Source of the DNA: Gilvimarinus gilvus
GTDB taxonomy: Bacteria; Pseudomonadota; Gammaproteobacteria; Pseudomonadales; Cellvibrionaceae
DNA: 64,000 nucleotides
Assembly (NCBI RefSeq): GCF_030518155.1
Contig: NZ_JAULRU010000418.1
Coordinates: forward strand, 272,882-336,881
Direction: 5' to 3'
Part shown: one piece after another, positions 17,501 through 26,885 of the stretch
Layout: the number at the start of each line of letters is the position of its first letter
How positions within the stretch are numbered: position 1 is the stretch's first letter
Notes under the pieces: generated by a model
The model's database searches: none
Told to the model about the DNA's origin: nothing
What the model saw: the letters and a program-made list of their open reading frames with translations, nothing else
Position numbers and translations under genes: made by a program

Positions 17501-18090
17501 GCTACCACCGGGCACTGCAGATCAGTGGCTAACTCAACGGCCTGATGCAGATAATTTTCTTCGTACTCGCGGCCAGTTCGCTGCAGCTCGAGATAATAAC
17601 GACCCGGGAATTCGGCCATCCAGCGTTCAGCTGTGGCTTTGGCTTGAGCTTTGCGACCGGCTAACAGGTCCATACCCACATCACCGATACGGCCACCAGA
17701 CAACACGATAACCCCTTCGCCATGCTCCGTTATCCATTCGCGCTGAACAAAAGCCTCCCCTTGTTGCTGACCTTTCTGATACGCCAAGGAAATAATTTTA
17801 ATGATATTTTTGTAGCCTGCGTCATCCATTGCAAGCAGCGTAACTAAAGAAGCCTTAGCCTCACTATCGGCGCCCATTATAAAGAAGTCGCTTCCCACAA
17901 TAGGCTTGATGCCGGCGCCCTGCATAGCCTTGTAGTACTTGATTAATCCGTAGAAATTGGTCTGGTCGGTAATAGCGCAAGCTGGCATAGCCTGCTCTTG
18001 CAAATGAGCGGCTAACGGCTTAATCCGAATAAGGCTATCGGACAGTGAATACTCTGTGTGCAGTCGAAGGTGAACAAATGGAGTCGTCAT
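14587..18090 (-). CDS. dnaE: DNA polymerase III alpha subunit
   Basis: A 1167-residue replicative polymerase, the usual DnaE length (E. coli 1160). An N-terminal PHP domain ([20 protein letters not shown]) is followed by the palm with [20 protein letters not shown] and the catalytic aspartates of [14 protein letters not shown], then thumb, fingers ([20 protein letters not shown]), tandem HhH segment, an OB fold ([20 protein letters not shown]) and the C-terminal tau-binding region. It is the last gene of the long lpx/bam operon, 8 nt after rnhB, as in other gammaproteobacteria; accA, which follows in E. coli, is absent here. Confidence 0.98.
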   Translation of the reverse strand: [1167 protein letters not shown]

Positions 18091-18098
18091 AAAATTCG

Positions 18099-18704
18099 CT
18101 AAAACATCTCTAGCTGCTCAATTAGCCGCTTTACCGGGCCAAAAGAAGTGCGGTGAGTCGGACACGGCCCAAGCTTTTCCAAGGCGGCCATATGCACTTT
18201 AGTAGGGTATCCCTTGTGGCCGGCAAAACCATAGCCTGGATACTCTGTGTCCATAGCAATCATTTCGCGGTCTCGCGTGACTTTAGCGAGTATTGAAGCT
18301 GCACCTATTGAACTGACTCGTGCATCGCCCTTTACCACACATTCAGCACTGAAAGCCCAGTTAGGAATTTTGTTGCCGTCCACTAATACATGCTTGGGCT
18401 TAATGGTCAATCCTTCAACCGCCCGCTTCATTGCCAATAAGCTCGCCTGCAGTATATTAATACTATCAATTTCCTGTACGCTTGCCCGTGCTATACAGAA
18501 GCTCAGTGCTCTTTGCTGAATAACATCGAACAACAGCTCGCGCTTTTTTTCTGTTAGCTTTTTAGAATCACCAAGCCCCTCAATGGGCCGTACAGGGTCA
18601 AGTATGACTGCAGCTGCGACCACATCACCGGCCAATGGACCACGCCCTACTTCATCAACACCGGCGCACAAATCCCCGTTATAAGCGCTGACAAATGGCT
18701 CCAT
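18099..18704 (-). CDS. rnhB: Ribonuclease HII
   Basis: 201 residues from ATG 18704, which overlaps the lpxB stop by one base (TAATG); an in-frame ATG further upstream would overlap lpxB by about 60 nt. The active-site DE pair is in [21 protein letters not shown], further acidic residues follow in LVDGNKIP and in AKVTRDREM, giving the RNase HII DEDD set. It removes RNA from RNA-DNA hybrids and misincorporated ribonucleotides in the cytosol. The lpxB-rnhB-dnaE order is a classic gammaproteobacterial arrangement. Confidence 0.96.
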   Translation of the reverse strand: MEPFVSAYNGDLCAGVDEVGRGPLAGDVVAAAVILDPVRPIEGLGDSKKLTEKKRELLFDVIQQRALSFCIARASVQEIDSINILQASLLAMKRAVEGLTIKPKHVLVDGNKIPNWAFSAECVVKGDARVSSIGAASILAKVTRDREMIAMDTEYPGYGFAGHKGYPTKVHMAALEKLGPCPTHRTSFGPVKRLIEQLEMF

Positions 18705-19852
18705 TAGGATTGTCCCTCGATTAATTCCACTAGAGCTGATGCCGCGCTGGCATTCGCATCGCACTTGAGTGTGTGATGTTGCCGCTTAAACTCGTCGATA
18801 AGCTCACTGGTTAGTTCAGGCGCATCGAAATACCGCAAAACAGCCTCAGCCATTTGTTCCGGTGTTGCATCAGACTGCAACAATTCGGGTACAAGTTCGC
18901 GATCGGCCAATAGATTCGGCAAAGCGACAAATCGCACAAGCGCCATTGCTTTCATAATTTGAAAAGACAGCCACGCCATTTTGTAACTGACAACCATAGG
19001 CTTTTTTAGCAGCATGGCTTCGAGCGCTGTGGTACCCGAAGCGAGCAACACCACATCGGCTGCAGCCATAACCTCTTGCGACTGTCCCTGTACCAATTTT
19101 ACCGGCAGTTCGCTGTGAGGCCCTAACATTTGATGCAACTGTTTATAGCGCTGACCGCTGGCCGCTGGCAATACAAACGTCAGGCCGTGACGCTGTTTGA
19201 GCATCAATTTAGCGGCCTGAAAAAAAAGTGGGCCGAGTCGCTCCACTTCACTATGGCGACTGCCGGGCATTAAAGCCACCACGGCCGACTGCTCATCCAA
19301 CTGAAGCTGTTGGCGCGCGGATTTCTTATCAGGCTGCATAGCAATTTCGTCGGCTAAAGGATGACCTACAAATTTAACCGGCACTTGATGTTGCTGATAA
19401 ATGACATTTTCAAAGGGCAAAATGGTCAGCATAAGGTCGACAGCGCGTTTTATTTTTTTGATACGCCCAGAGCGCCACGCCCATACTGATGGACTAACGT
19501 AATGCGCCGTTGTCACCCCGGCCTTACGCAGTTTTTCTTCAAGCGTTAAATTAAAATCTGGCGAGTCGATACCAAGAAATAAATCCGGTTTGTGCTCAGT
19601 GAAGTGTTCAAATAAAAATCGACGGATTTTAAGTAGCTCAGGCAATCTCATTAAGGGGTCGACTAAGCCCATGACAGCCAAGCGATCTTGTGGAAAAAAA
19701 GAGTGAAAGCCTTGCTCGAGCATTTTGGGGCCGCCAATCCCTGAAAACTCGACATGCGGATAGTGATGCTTTAGCGCTTGTATTAAGCCAGCCCCAAGCA
19801 AGTCGCCAGAGGACTCTCCCGCGACTATAGCTATACGAACAGGTTCAGTCAT
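18704..19852 (-). CDS. lpxB: Lipid-A-disaccharide synthase
   Basis: 382 residues from ATG 19852, just 7 nt after lpxA; an earlier in-frame codon would overlap lpxA. The N-terminus [20 protein letters not shown], the GIDSPDFNL motif and the [13 protein letters not shown] segment are typical of this GT19 glycosyltransferase, and the C-terminal part holds the UDP-sugar site ([20 protein letters not shown]). It joins UDP-2,3-diacylglucosamine and lipid X to form the lipid A disaccharide at the inner face of the cytoplasmic membrane. Confidence 0.97.
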   Translation of the reverse strand: MTEPVRIAIVAGESSGDLLGAGLIQALKHHYPHVEFSGIGGPKMLEQGFHSFFPQDRLAVMGLVDPLMRLPELLKIRRFLFEHFTEHKPDLFLGIDSPDFNLTLEEKLRKAGVTTAHYVSPSVWAWRSGRIKKIKRAVDLMLTILPFENVIYQQHQVPVKFVGHPLADEIAMQPDKKSARQQLQLDEQSAVVALMPGSRHSEVERLGPLFFQAAKLMLKQRHGLTFVLPAASGQRYKQLHQMLGPHSELPVKLVQGQSQEVMAAADVVLLASGTTALEAMLLKKPMVVSYKMAWLSFQIMKAMALVRFVALPNLLADRELVPELLQSDATPEQMAEAVLRYFDAPELTSELIDEFKRQHHTLKCDANASAASALVELIEGQS

Positions 19853-19859
19853 AAAAATA

Positions 19860-20654
19860 TCAGCGGACAATACCGCGCTTAGATTGTTGCAGTGAATCAA
19901 TCAACATTTGTACATCAGAGCACTCTTCGGCAAGTACTTGTAGTTGCGCCAAGGCTTCGTCAACCGTTAACCCACGCCGGTAAATGATCTTAAAGGCCCG
20001 ATTAATGGCCATGATCTGCTCTTTGCTGTAGCCACGACGCTTCAGACCCTCAGAGTTTATACTCTTAGCACCAGCCGGCGCTCCATTGACCATAACAAAC
20101 GCAGGCACATCTTTGCCTATGGCACTTCCCATACCGGTGAAGCTGTGAGCTCCGATATTGCAATACTGATGAACAAGGGTAAAACCACTGAGAATGGCCC
20201 AATCACCGACATTCACATGACCCGCCAATGCCGTATTGTTAACAAGGATACAGTGATCGCCCAAAACACTGTCATGACCGATATGGGCATATGCCATAAT
20301 CAGGTTATTATTGCCGATTGTTGTCTCTGACCGATCCTGCACCGTGCCGCGATGAATAGTAACACCTTCACGGATAACGTTATTGTCGCCAATAACTAGC
20401 CGCGTAGGTTCACCGTCATACTTCAGATCGGGAGTGTCTTCACCAACGGACGAAAACTGAAAAATCTCATTGTCGCGGCCAATAATAGTCGGGCCTTTTA
20501 TCACCACATGTGACGCAATACGGCAACCCGGCCCAATACTTACCCCGGCACCAATTGTCGTCCAGGGACCGACCTCGACATCATCGGCGACGTCGGCATC
20601 AGGGTGTATAATTGCTCTGGAATCAATCAAGGTGGAATTAAACCCCGCAACCAA
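19860..20654 (-). CDS. lpxA: UDP-N-acetylglucosamine O-acyltransferase
   Basis: Up to 264 residues of left-handed parallel beta-helix hexapeptide repeats, then a C-terminal helical domain. The GHDSVLGDHCILVNNTALAG stretch contains the catalytic-histidine region, and GMGSAIGKDVPAF follows as in known LpxA. It catalyses the first step of lipid A synthesis using 3-hydroxyacyl-ACP. The start is uncertain: no ATG is present at the expected place. TTG 20654 is used here; TTG 20630 would give MIDSRAIIHPDA, which fits the family N-terminus better. Confidence 0.96.
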   Translation of the reverse strand: MVAGFNSTLIDSRAIIHPDADVADDVEVGPWTTIGAGVSIGPGCRIASHVVIKGPTIIGRDNEIFQFSSVGEDTPDLKYDGEPTRLVIGDNNVIREGVTIHRGTVQDRSETTIGNNNLIMAYAHIGHDSVLGDHCILVNNTALAGHVNVGDWAILSGFTLVHQYCNIGAHSFTGMGSAIGKDVPAFVMVNGAPAGAKSINSEGLKRRGYSKEQIMAINRAFKIIYRRGLTVDEALAQLQVLAEECSDVQMLIDSLQQSKRGIVR

Positions 20655-20660
20655 AGGTAG

Positions 20661-21098
20661 CTAGACCTTGCGGTCAGCACACAAAATAGTAGCCGATGCG
20701 GCCAATTCACCATCGACCGTAGCCTGGCAGGAAAACTTCCAAATGCCCCGCTTAGACGACACGACCTTCGATTCTAGTGTGAGTCGGTCACCAGGTATAA
20801 CTTGTCGCTTGAAGCGAACATCATCAATACCTGCAAAAAGATATATAGAGCCGTCTTGTGGCTTCTTGTCCATCGTTTTGAAACCCAAAATTCCAGATGC
20901 TTGCGCCATAGCCTCAAGAATCATGACTCCTGGGAAAACCGGAAAATCTGGAAAATGGCCGTTAAACACATCCTCATTTACGGTAATATTTTTATAGGCG
21001 ACAATCGACTCGCCCTCCACCAGCTCAACGACACGATCCACCAACAGAAATGGATAGCGGTGTGGTAGATACTGGCGAATTTCATTTACGTCCATCAT
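20661..21098 (-). CDS. fabZ: 3-hydroxyacyl-ACP dehydratase FabZ
   Basis: 145 residues, the normal length. The hotdog-fold active site is intact: [13 protein letters not shown] at the start, and [21 protein letters not shown] with the catalytic His and Glu. It dehydrates 3-hydroxyacyl-ACP in fatty acid elongation, and because it shares substrate with LpxA and LpxD it is a known control point between phospholipid and LPS synthesis. It lies between lpxD and lpxA in the operon. Two adjacent ATG codons are possible starts. Confidence 0.97.
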   Translation of the reverse strand: MMDVNEIRQYLPHRYPFLLVDRVVELVEGESIVAYKNITVNEDVFNGHFPDFPVFPGVMILEAMAQASGILGFKTMDKKPQDGSIYLFAGIDDVRFKRQVIPGDRLTLESKVVSSKRGIWKFSCQATVDGELAASATILCADRKV

Positions 21099-21154
21099 TA
21101 TCTTACGGCCTTTGCGCCATTGGCGCTCTTCAATGACCGGATTTAACCGGTGGA

Positions 21155-22183
21155 TTAAGACTTTTCATTTTTGTTTTCCAGAGCCTTAACTCTGGAAGCC
21201 AGTTCATTCAACTGATTGAAGCGAACGGCATTTTTACGCCACTCTCTGGAAGGAGCGGCGCTGGTACCAGAGGAATAATTACCTGGCTCCAGTATTGATT
21301 TAGTCACCATCGTCATCCCTGTAATGTGCACATTGTCGGCGATTTCTATATGCCCTACAACGCCAACGGCACCGGCAAAGGTGCAGTTTTTTCCTACAAC
21401 AGTGCTGCCAGCAAAACCACAATTGCCTGCTATCGCGGTATTCTCGCCAATGACGACATTGTGAGCAATATGCACCTGATTATCGATAATGACACCATCA
21501 CAGATTACCGTATCGTCCAACGCACCGCGATCGATTGCCGTAGAAGAACCAATTTCTACCTGATTGCCGATCCTGACGGTGCCAAGTTGATGAATTTTGC
21601 GCCACCCACCTCGCTCCCGATCAGGTGAAAATCCGAAACCATCGCCACCAATAACCGTATTGCTGTGGACAATGCAGTGCTCGCCTATTATGACATCATG
21701 GTAAACACTAACGTTGGCAAAAAGTCTCGTTCCTGCACCTATTTGTGCTCTATCGCCAACCACAACACCGGGCCCTATACTAGCGCCGGCACCGACAACC
21801 ACGTCTTCGCCAATCACAGCGTTCGCACTAATCTCGGCACCTGCATCTATCCTCGCCGTTCCCGCAACAACCGCCGATGCGTGGATACCGGCACTCACGG
21901 TATAACTTGAGTCAAACAACCGGGTTAATTTGGCGTAGGCGAGATACGGGTCCTCTACGATTAAGAGGTTGCCGGAAAACATATCCGCATCCTGCTCACG
22001 TAAGATAACAGCCCCGGCCTTACAGGTCGAAAGCTGTTGACGAAAACGTGATTGGGCGAGAAAACCAATTTGGTCATTTTTAGCGCGCCCCAAACCAGCA
22101 ATGCCGGTTATGGTTAAACCGGCATCTCCTCTTAACGTCGCGCCTACTGTTTCCGCAATATCGCGGAGCGTATAACAAGTCAC
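21155..22183 (-). CDS. lpxD: UDP-3-O-(3-hydroxyacyl)glucosamine N-acyltransferase
   Basis: 342 residues when started at GTG 22183 (E. coli LpxD is 341); a longer reading to 22282 would run 80 nt into the preceding skp gene. An N-terminal uridine-binding domain ([20 protein letters not shown]) precedes hexapeptide repeats ([20 protein letters not shown], then [16 protein letters not shown]) and a C-terminal helix. The catalytic His is in the [20 protein letters not shown] region. It adds the second 3-hydroxyacyl chain in lipid A synthesis. Confidence 0.95.
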   Translation of the reverse strand: MTCYTLRDIAETVGATLRGDAGLTITGIAGLGRAKNDQIGFLAQSRFRQQLSTCKAGAVILREQDADMFSGNLLIVEDPYLAYAKLTRLFDSSYTVSAGIHASAVVAGTARIDAGAEISANAVIGEDVVVGAGASIGPGVVVGDRAQIGAGTRLFANVSVYHDVIIGEHCIVHSNTVIGGDGFGFSPDRERGGWRKIHQLGTVRIGNQVEIGSSTAIDRGALDDTVICDGVIIDNQVHIAHNVVIGENTAIAGNCGFAGSTVVGKNCTFAGAVGVVGHIEIADNVHITGMTMVTKSILEPGNYSSGTSAAPSREWRKNAVRFNQLNELASRVKALENKNEKS

Positions 22184-22202
22184 TCGTTTTTCCAGTATTG
22201 TA

Positions 22203-22715
22203 TTACTCGGCGCTATTGAGACGCTCAACCAACTTAGCCGTAATATCGTGATCGGCGTCGGCGTGGAAAACAGACTGCGCATTGATAATCATGCCAATTT
22301 TTTCGTCTTTGATGAGCTGCTCGAGAATTGGAGGGATTTTTGGTGACAATTGTTGTTGAACACGCTGCAATACTTGTTGCTGTTCTGCTTGCATTTTTTT
22401 CTGCGCCAGCTCGTAATCGGCACGCAAGTACTCCACTTTTTTACGGTGCTCGGCCATTTTTTCTTCAGACCAAGTCATGCTGTCTTTTTCAGCTGTTTCC
22501 TGTAGCGCCTTCAGATCGGCAACTAGGCTCTCCACCTTGGCACGCAAAGCAGTGAACTCGGCATTTTTTTGCAGGCTCTCAACGGTATTTTTTGCCAAGT
22601 CACTGGCCATCATTGCGCGCTGCATATCCAGCGTAACCACTTTACCTTCAGCCAAAGCGCCAACACTTGCCGTCATAAGTGCCGTCGCCAGTAAAATTCG
22701 CTTAACTAAGTTCAC
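22203..22715 (-). CDS. skp: OmpH/Skp family periplasmic chaperone
   Basis: 170 residues with a clear signal peptide (ILLATALMTASVGALAEG) and a mature part dominated by long Lys/Glu/Gln-rich helices, the tentacles of Skp. The trimeric chaperone holds unfolded outer-membrane proteins in the periplasm and delivers them to BamA, whose gene lies immediately upstream in the operon. Length and position (bamA-skp-lpxD) match other gammaproteobacteria. Confidence 0.93.
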   Translation of the reverse strand: MNLVKRILLATALMTASVGALAEGKVVTLDMQRAMMASDLAKNTVESLQKNAEFTALRAKVESLVADLKALQETAEKDSMTWSEEKMAEHRKKVEYLRADYELAQKKMQAEQQQVLQRVQQQLSPKIPPILEQLIKDEKIGMIINAQSVFHADADHDITAKLVERLNSAE

Positions 22716-22769
22716 AGTAAATCCCCTTAAAATTTTCGTAAAAAATGAATTTAAACTTTTCGTATTACC

Positions 22770-25427
22770 CTAAAACGACCGGCCGAGCGTGAAGTTAAAG
22801 GATTTCTCATCGTCGAACTCGTTTTTCTGTAATGCTTCAGATAACGAGAAAGTCATGGGCCCGAACGTAGAGATCCAGGTCAGACCAATACCCGCTGATA
22901 CGCTCATTTTCTCCATAGCAAAGTCGAAGCAGTTTACCTGAGTTGCGCCACAATTGGTGTCAAAAACATTACCTGCATCAACAAAAAATGCTGCCTGGAA
23001 CGAACGTTGATCTTCAATAAACGGTAGCGGGAAAATAACTTCAGCACTGGTCTCGATCAAGAAATTCCCCCCAAAAGAGCGGGTTTGATCGGTAACAGTA
23101 CCACTGCGGCGCGTAATTAACTCGCCAGGTCGGCATGTAGTGCCGGCAAAGAAGCCTAAGGTCGGGTCCTCACACAAAACACCGTAATTGCCACTTTCCT
23201 CACCACTATCGACAAAGCCATCACCGTTCCTGTCATCCCACAACATTTCAGGCAGGAAAGAGGTTTCAGCGTAGGTTCCGCGAGGCCCTAAACTATTTCG
23301 CTCAAAACCGCGAACCGAGCCAAAACCACCGGCATAGAAGTGCTCAAAAAAGGGCAACTCTTCAGTTTTGCCATAGGAATCCGCCCAACCTAAATTCGTT
23401 CTTAAGCGCAGCGTTAGGTGACGCGTTAGCGGTTTAAACCACTGTGCATCATAAGTGATTTTGTAATATTCAAGATCGCCACCAGGTAATGCGAGCTCAA
23501 CACCTAAGCGCTGCGATGAACCGCGTGTAGCAAGAATACCGCGGTTAAGTGTTGATTTAGCCCAAGCCAGGTTTGCCGTAAAGTCGTGGAATTCGGTACC
23601 GTGCACATCGAGGAAACCGGGCTCGCCACGAACACCGTCGACATCACTATCGAAGTCCGTCGGTATCGGCGAGGTATCGTAAACCATTTCCGGATTGTCG
23701 CTAACGTCCTGATTATCCAGCAACTCTATCCAATCGCTCTGTGAAATATACTCCAAGCCGGGCTGATACAAGGGCGTATTAATAATTTCCCGAACCGAGT
23801 AGGTGCTTGGCTTTACTTCAAGGTTGCGAAAGCCTACGTCAAAGCTTAACCGCTCGATATCGGAAATCGGATATCCAAACTGCACATTGCCACCGAAAAC
23901 ATCGGTACTGTAACCCGCCACATTCACCCGAGCATAATCACTCGCCTGATAGAAAATACTGAACCCTCTACTCACCCCGTCGGGGGTAAAATACGGGTCG
24001 TTGTAATTAAAGTTGTAACCCGTTTGGTACTGCGAGTGGCTCGCCGAAATACCCACCTGCTTACCCGTACCAAACCAGTTATTCTGCTGAATATTGCCTG
24101 ACAGCAACAGTCCAGAATACTCAGCATACCCCACCTGTAATCCCATACTGCCCGATGGCTGCTCTTCGACACTGAAATCCACATCCACCTGGTCGGGAAC
24201 ACCGGGTACCTCAACCGTATCTACGTTGACCTCTTTGAAAAAACCTAAGCGCTCAAGGCGAACCTTGGAGTGTTCGATTTGCGCAGTGGAAGCCGATCCG
24301 CCCTCCATCTGCCGCATTTCGCGGCGCAACACATGGTCCTGTGTCGCGGTATTACCGCGGAAATTAATTCGTCTTACATAAGCTCGCTTTTTAGGATCGA
24401 TAAAGAAGGTAACTTTTACCGTCTTATCTTCGTCATTGGGCTCGGGAATACCCTCCACTTCGGCGAACGTATAACCTTCATTACCCAAGCGGTTAGTAAT
24501 ATATTCAGATGATGTGGTCATGAGGGTCTGCGAAAAGGTTTGTCCTTCACGCATTAGAATCATGCGGCGAATGAAGCGCTCATCAATAGCCGGGTCCCCA
24601 GCCAAATCCACTTCGCTCACTGTATATACATCGCCTTCGCGAATGTTGAGCGTCAAATAAACTTTAGATTTATCCGGACTCAGTGAAACCTGAGTGGAGT
24701 CAAGACTAAATGCCAAGTATCCGCGATCGAGATAATAAGACTCTACCCGTTCAATATCACCGGTGAGTTTTTCTTTGTTGTATTTGTCATCGCCTGTAAT
24801 CCAGGAAAACAAACCGGTTGTTTGCAACTCAAACAAATCGAGTAACTCTTCGTTGCTAAAATCGCTGTTACCAATTATGTTTATTTTTTTAATACGCGCG
24901 GTTTCACCTTCATCGATCGTCACCAGTACCTTTACCTGATTGCGCGGTAAATCTTCCACCTCCAGATCAACCGATGCGCCATAGCGGCCCTGACCAATAT
25001 ACTCGCGCTCAAGCGCCTGACTGATCATGTTCAAGGTTGCGCTCTGGTAAATCTGCCCCTCGGACAAGCCGTTCTCAGTCAGGCTTTCCATGAGCTGCTC
25101 AGTCTTAATGACCTTATTACCTTCGATGGTTATCTCATTGATTGCTGGTCTCTCTTTGACCATCAATACCAACACGTCGCCATCGCGACCAATCGATACG
25201 TCGGTAAACAGGCCGACCCGAAATAAATCTCGAATAGCGCGCTGAATATCGACATCGCTTAAGGTATCACCCACGCGGATAGGAAGTGCGCTAAATACGG
25301 TTCCTGCGGAAACCCGCTGCAACCCCTCTACCCTAATATCGTTAACCCGGAAGGTCTGCGCTTGAACGACCATAGAAAAGGCAACAACAGCGATAAGGCC
25401 GATCAATCGTGTAACAACTTGTGTCAT
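22770..25427 (-). CDS. bamA: Outer membrane protein assembly factor BamA, with extended loops
   Basis: 885 residues, clearly longer than E. coli BamA (810). Signal peptide (LIAVVAFSMVVQAQTF), five POTRA domains (about 25-430), then a 16-strand barrel ending in FNFTLGRSF. The conserved VRGF of loop L6 is present (GGFGSVRGFERNSLGPRGTY). Right after it comes an insert with a complete EF-hand-type loop, DRNGDGFVDSGE (residues 732-743, bases 23199-23234), then a Cys pair (LCEDPTLGFFAGTTC). An earlier insert contains DSDVDG (593-598), and another Cys pair follows DTNCGATQVNC. These extra parts should face outward and may bind calcium. It is the catalytic core of the Bam complex. Confidence 0.96.
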   Translation of the reverse strand: MTQVVTRLIGLIAVVAFSMVVQAQTFRVNDIRVEGLQRVSAGTVFSALPIRVGDTLSDVDIQRAIRDLFRVGLFTDVSIGRDGDVLVLMVKERPAINEITIEGNKVIKTEQLMESLTENGLSEGQIYQSATLNMISQALEREYIGQGRYGASVDLEVEDLPRNQVKVLVTIDEGETARIKKINIIGNSDFSNEELLDLFELQTTGLFSWITGDDKYNKEKLTGDIERVESYYLDRGYLAFSLDSTQVSLSPDKSKVYLTLNIREGDVYTVSEVDLAGDPAIDERFIRRMILMREGQTFSQTLMTTSSEYITNRLGNEGYTFAEVEGIPEPNDEDKTVKVTFFIDPKKRAYVRRINFRGNTATQDHVLRREMRQMEGGSASTAQIEHSKVRLERLGFFKEVNVDTVEVPGVPDQVDVDFSVEEQPSGSMGLQVGYAEYSGLLLSGNIQQNNWFGTGKQVGISASHSQYQTGYNFNYNDPYFTPDGVSRGFSIFYQASDYARVNVAGYSTDVFGGNVQFGYPISDIERLSFDVGFRNLEVKPSTYSVREIINTPLYQPGLEYISQSDWIELLDNQDVSDNPEMVYDTSPIPTDFDSDVDGVRGEPGFLDVHGTEFHDFTANLAWAKSTLNRGILATRGSSQRLGVELALPGGDLEYYKITYDAQWFKPLTRHLTLRLRTNLGWADSYGKTEELPFFEHFYAGGFGSVRGFERNSLGPRGTYAETSFLPEMLWDDRNGDGFVDSGEESGNYGVLCEDPTLGFFAGTTCRPGELITRRSGTVTDQTRSFGGNFLIETSAEVIFPLPFIEDQRSFQAAFFVDAGNVFDTNCGATQVNCFDFAMEKMSVSAGIGLTWISTFGPMTFSLSEALQKNEFDDEKSFNFTLGRSF

Positions 25428-25522
25428 ATAATTCTTTCTATTTTTGAATTTCTTGTCTGCAGCAACACAGAGCCCAGGCCCACCGGCTTACTCGCTGGTG
25501 GCATCATGCTTTGTTTCCGGAG

Positions 25523-26878
25523 TTAGAGCCTCATAATGTCGTTATAAAGTGCTAACAGAGTCAAGCCCACGACCATAACCAGTCCAAGCTGGTATCCCAC
25601 CACCTGCACCTTCTCTGATACCGGCTTTCCCTTAATCAACTCTGCGATGTAGTACATTAAATGACCACCATCCAACACAGGAATAGGGAGGAGGTTGAAT
25701 ACACCCAACATCACACTGAGCGCTGCTAGAAAGCGCAGAAAGCTGCGCCAGCCGTTTTCTGCTTCAGAACCCGCAACCTTAGCAATGGTGATGGCTCCAC
25801 TCAAGTTTTTTGTGGAAATCTCTCCGAAAATCAGCTTCTTAACAGACATCAGAACAAAGGCAGAAGTTTCCCAAGTTCGGTCAACAGCGGCAATAAAACC
25901 GTTAACCAAGCCGTACTCCCAATGGCGGATAAACTCTTCTGGCCACTCATAAGGCGCGAACCCCATACCGACTCGGCCAAAAGACTCACCATTTTCGCTG
26001 ACTTGTTCCGGCGTCATCGTCAGGTTAGTCCGCACTCCAGCGCGCAGCACCTCAACGTCGAATGTCTGGCCGGGGCGTGCTTTGACGAAATCAATCCAGT
26101 CCTGAGCACTGCCAATGGGGGCAATACCAGCCCGGACAATTTGATCGCCTGACTCCAACCCGGCTTGTTCAGCGGGCGAACCGGCCAAAATTTGCCCCGC
26201 TATTGCCGGTACCTCAGGAATATAAGGTTTGACACCCAAACCGGCCAGCGGTTGTGGATCTTCAGCGCCGCGCAGCCATTGGTCAAGCTGAACTTCAGAC
26301 TGATATTGTAAATTTGAACTGGGGTATTTAACGGTGAAGCTAATCGGCCCACTCTCACCCAGGCGGCGCAACAGCTGCTTTTGTACCTGTTGCCAAGACG
26401 GCGTGGCCATACCATCAACCATCATCACTTCTTGCCCAACTTCCAGATTCGCCGCTTCAGCAACAGAGTTTGGGGTCACCTCACCGATGATAGGCGCCAC
26501 TCCCCGCTCACCGCTCACCACCAGCAACAACCAAAAAATTAGTACAGCCAATACCAAATTAGCCACAGGCCCGGCCAGTACCACCGCGATGCGCTGCCAA
26601 ACGCTTTTGTTGTTAAACGCTAAATGCTTCTCGCCAGCGGCGACAACCCCCTCGCGCTCGTCGAGCATTTTGACATATCCGCCCAGGGGTATTGCAGAGA
26701 AAGCGAACTCGGTGCCATGCTTGTCGCGCCGACTGAACAACACCTTGCCAAAACCGACGGAAAATCGCAGCACCTTGACGCCACAGCGCCTGGCCACGTA
26801 GAAATGGCCGAACTCGTGTATTGTCACCAAGACCATGATGGCAACAAAAAACCAAAAGACCATTTGTACTATGTTCAC
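25523..26878 (-). CDS. rseP: RIP metalloprotease RseP
   Basis: 451 residues from GTG 26878, chosen because TGAGGT sits 5 nt upstream and the length matches E. coli RseP (450); a longer frame to 26899 would overlap dxr. The zinc site HEFGH is at residues 21-25 in the first membrane helix, two PDZ domains occupy roughly 110-300, and the second catalytic segment is NLLPIPVLDGGHL near the end. Four membrane helices are expected. It performs site-2 cleavage of the anti-sigma-E factor RseA and clears remnant signal peptides. Confidence 0.96.
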   Translation of the reverse strand: MNIVQMVFWFFVAIMVLVTIHEFGHFYVARRCGVKVLRFSVGFGKVLFSRRDKHGTEFAFSAIPLGGYVKMLDEREGVVAAGEKHLAFNNKSVWQRIAVVLAGPVANLVLAVLIFWLLLVVSGERGVAPIIGEVTPNSVAEAANLEVGQEVMMVDGMATPSWQQVQKQLLRRLGESGPISFTVKYPSSNLQYQSEVQLDQWLRGAEDPQPLAGLGVKPYIPEVPAIAGQILAGSPAEQAGLESGDQIVRAGIAPIGSAQDWIDFVKARPGQTFDVEVLRAGVRTNLTMTPEQVSENGESFGRVGMGFAPYEWPEEFIRHWEYGLVNGFIAAVDRTWETSAFVLMSVKKLIFGEISTKNLSGAITIAKVAGSEAENGWRSFLRFLAALSVMLGVFNLLPIPVLDGGHLMYYIAELIKGKPVSEKVQVVGYQLGLVMVVGLTLLALYNDIMRL

Positions 26879-26885
26879 GTCGACC

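Noticed and set aside
13000..18000. Numerous plus-strand ORFs opposite dnaE and other operon genes
   Set aside because: All lie antisense to well-identified conserved genes and show no independent start signals.
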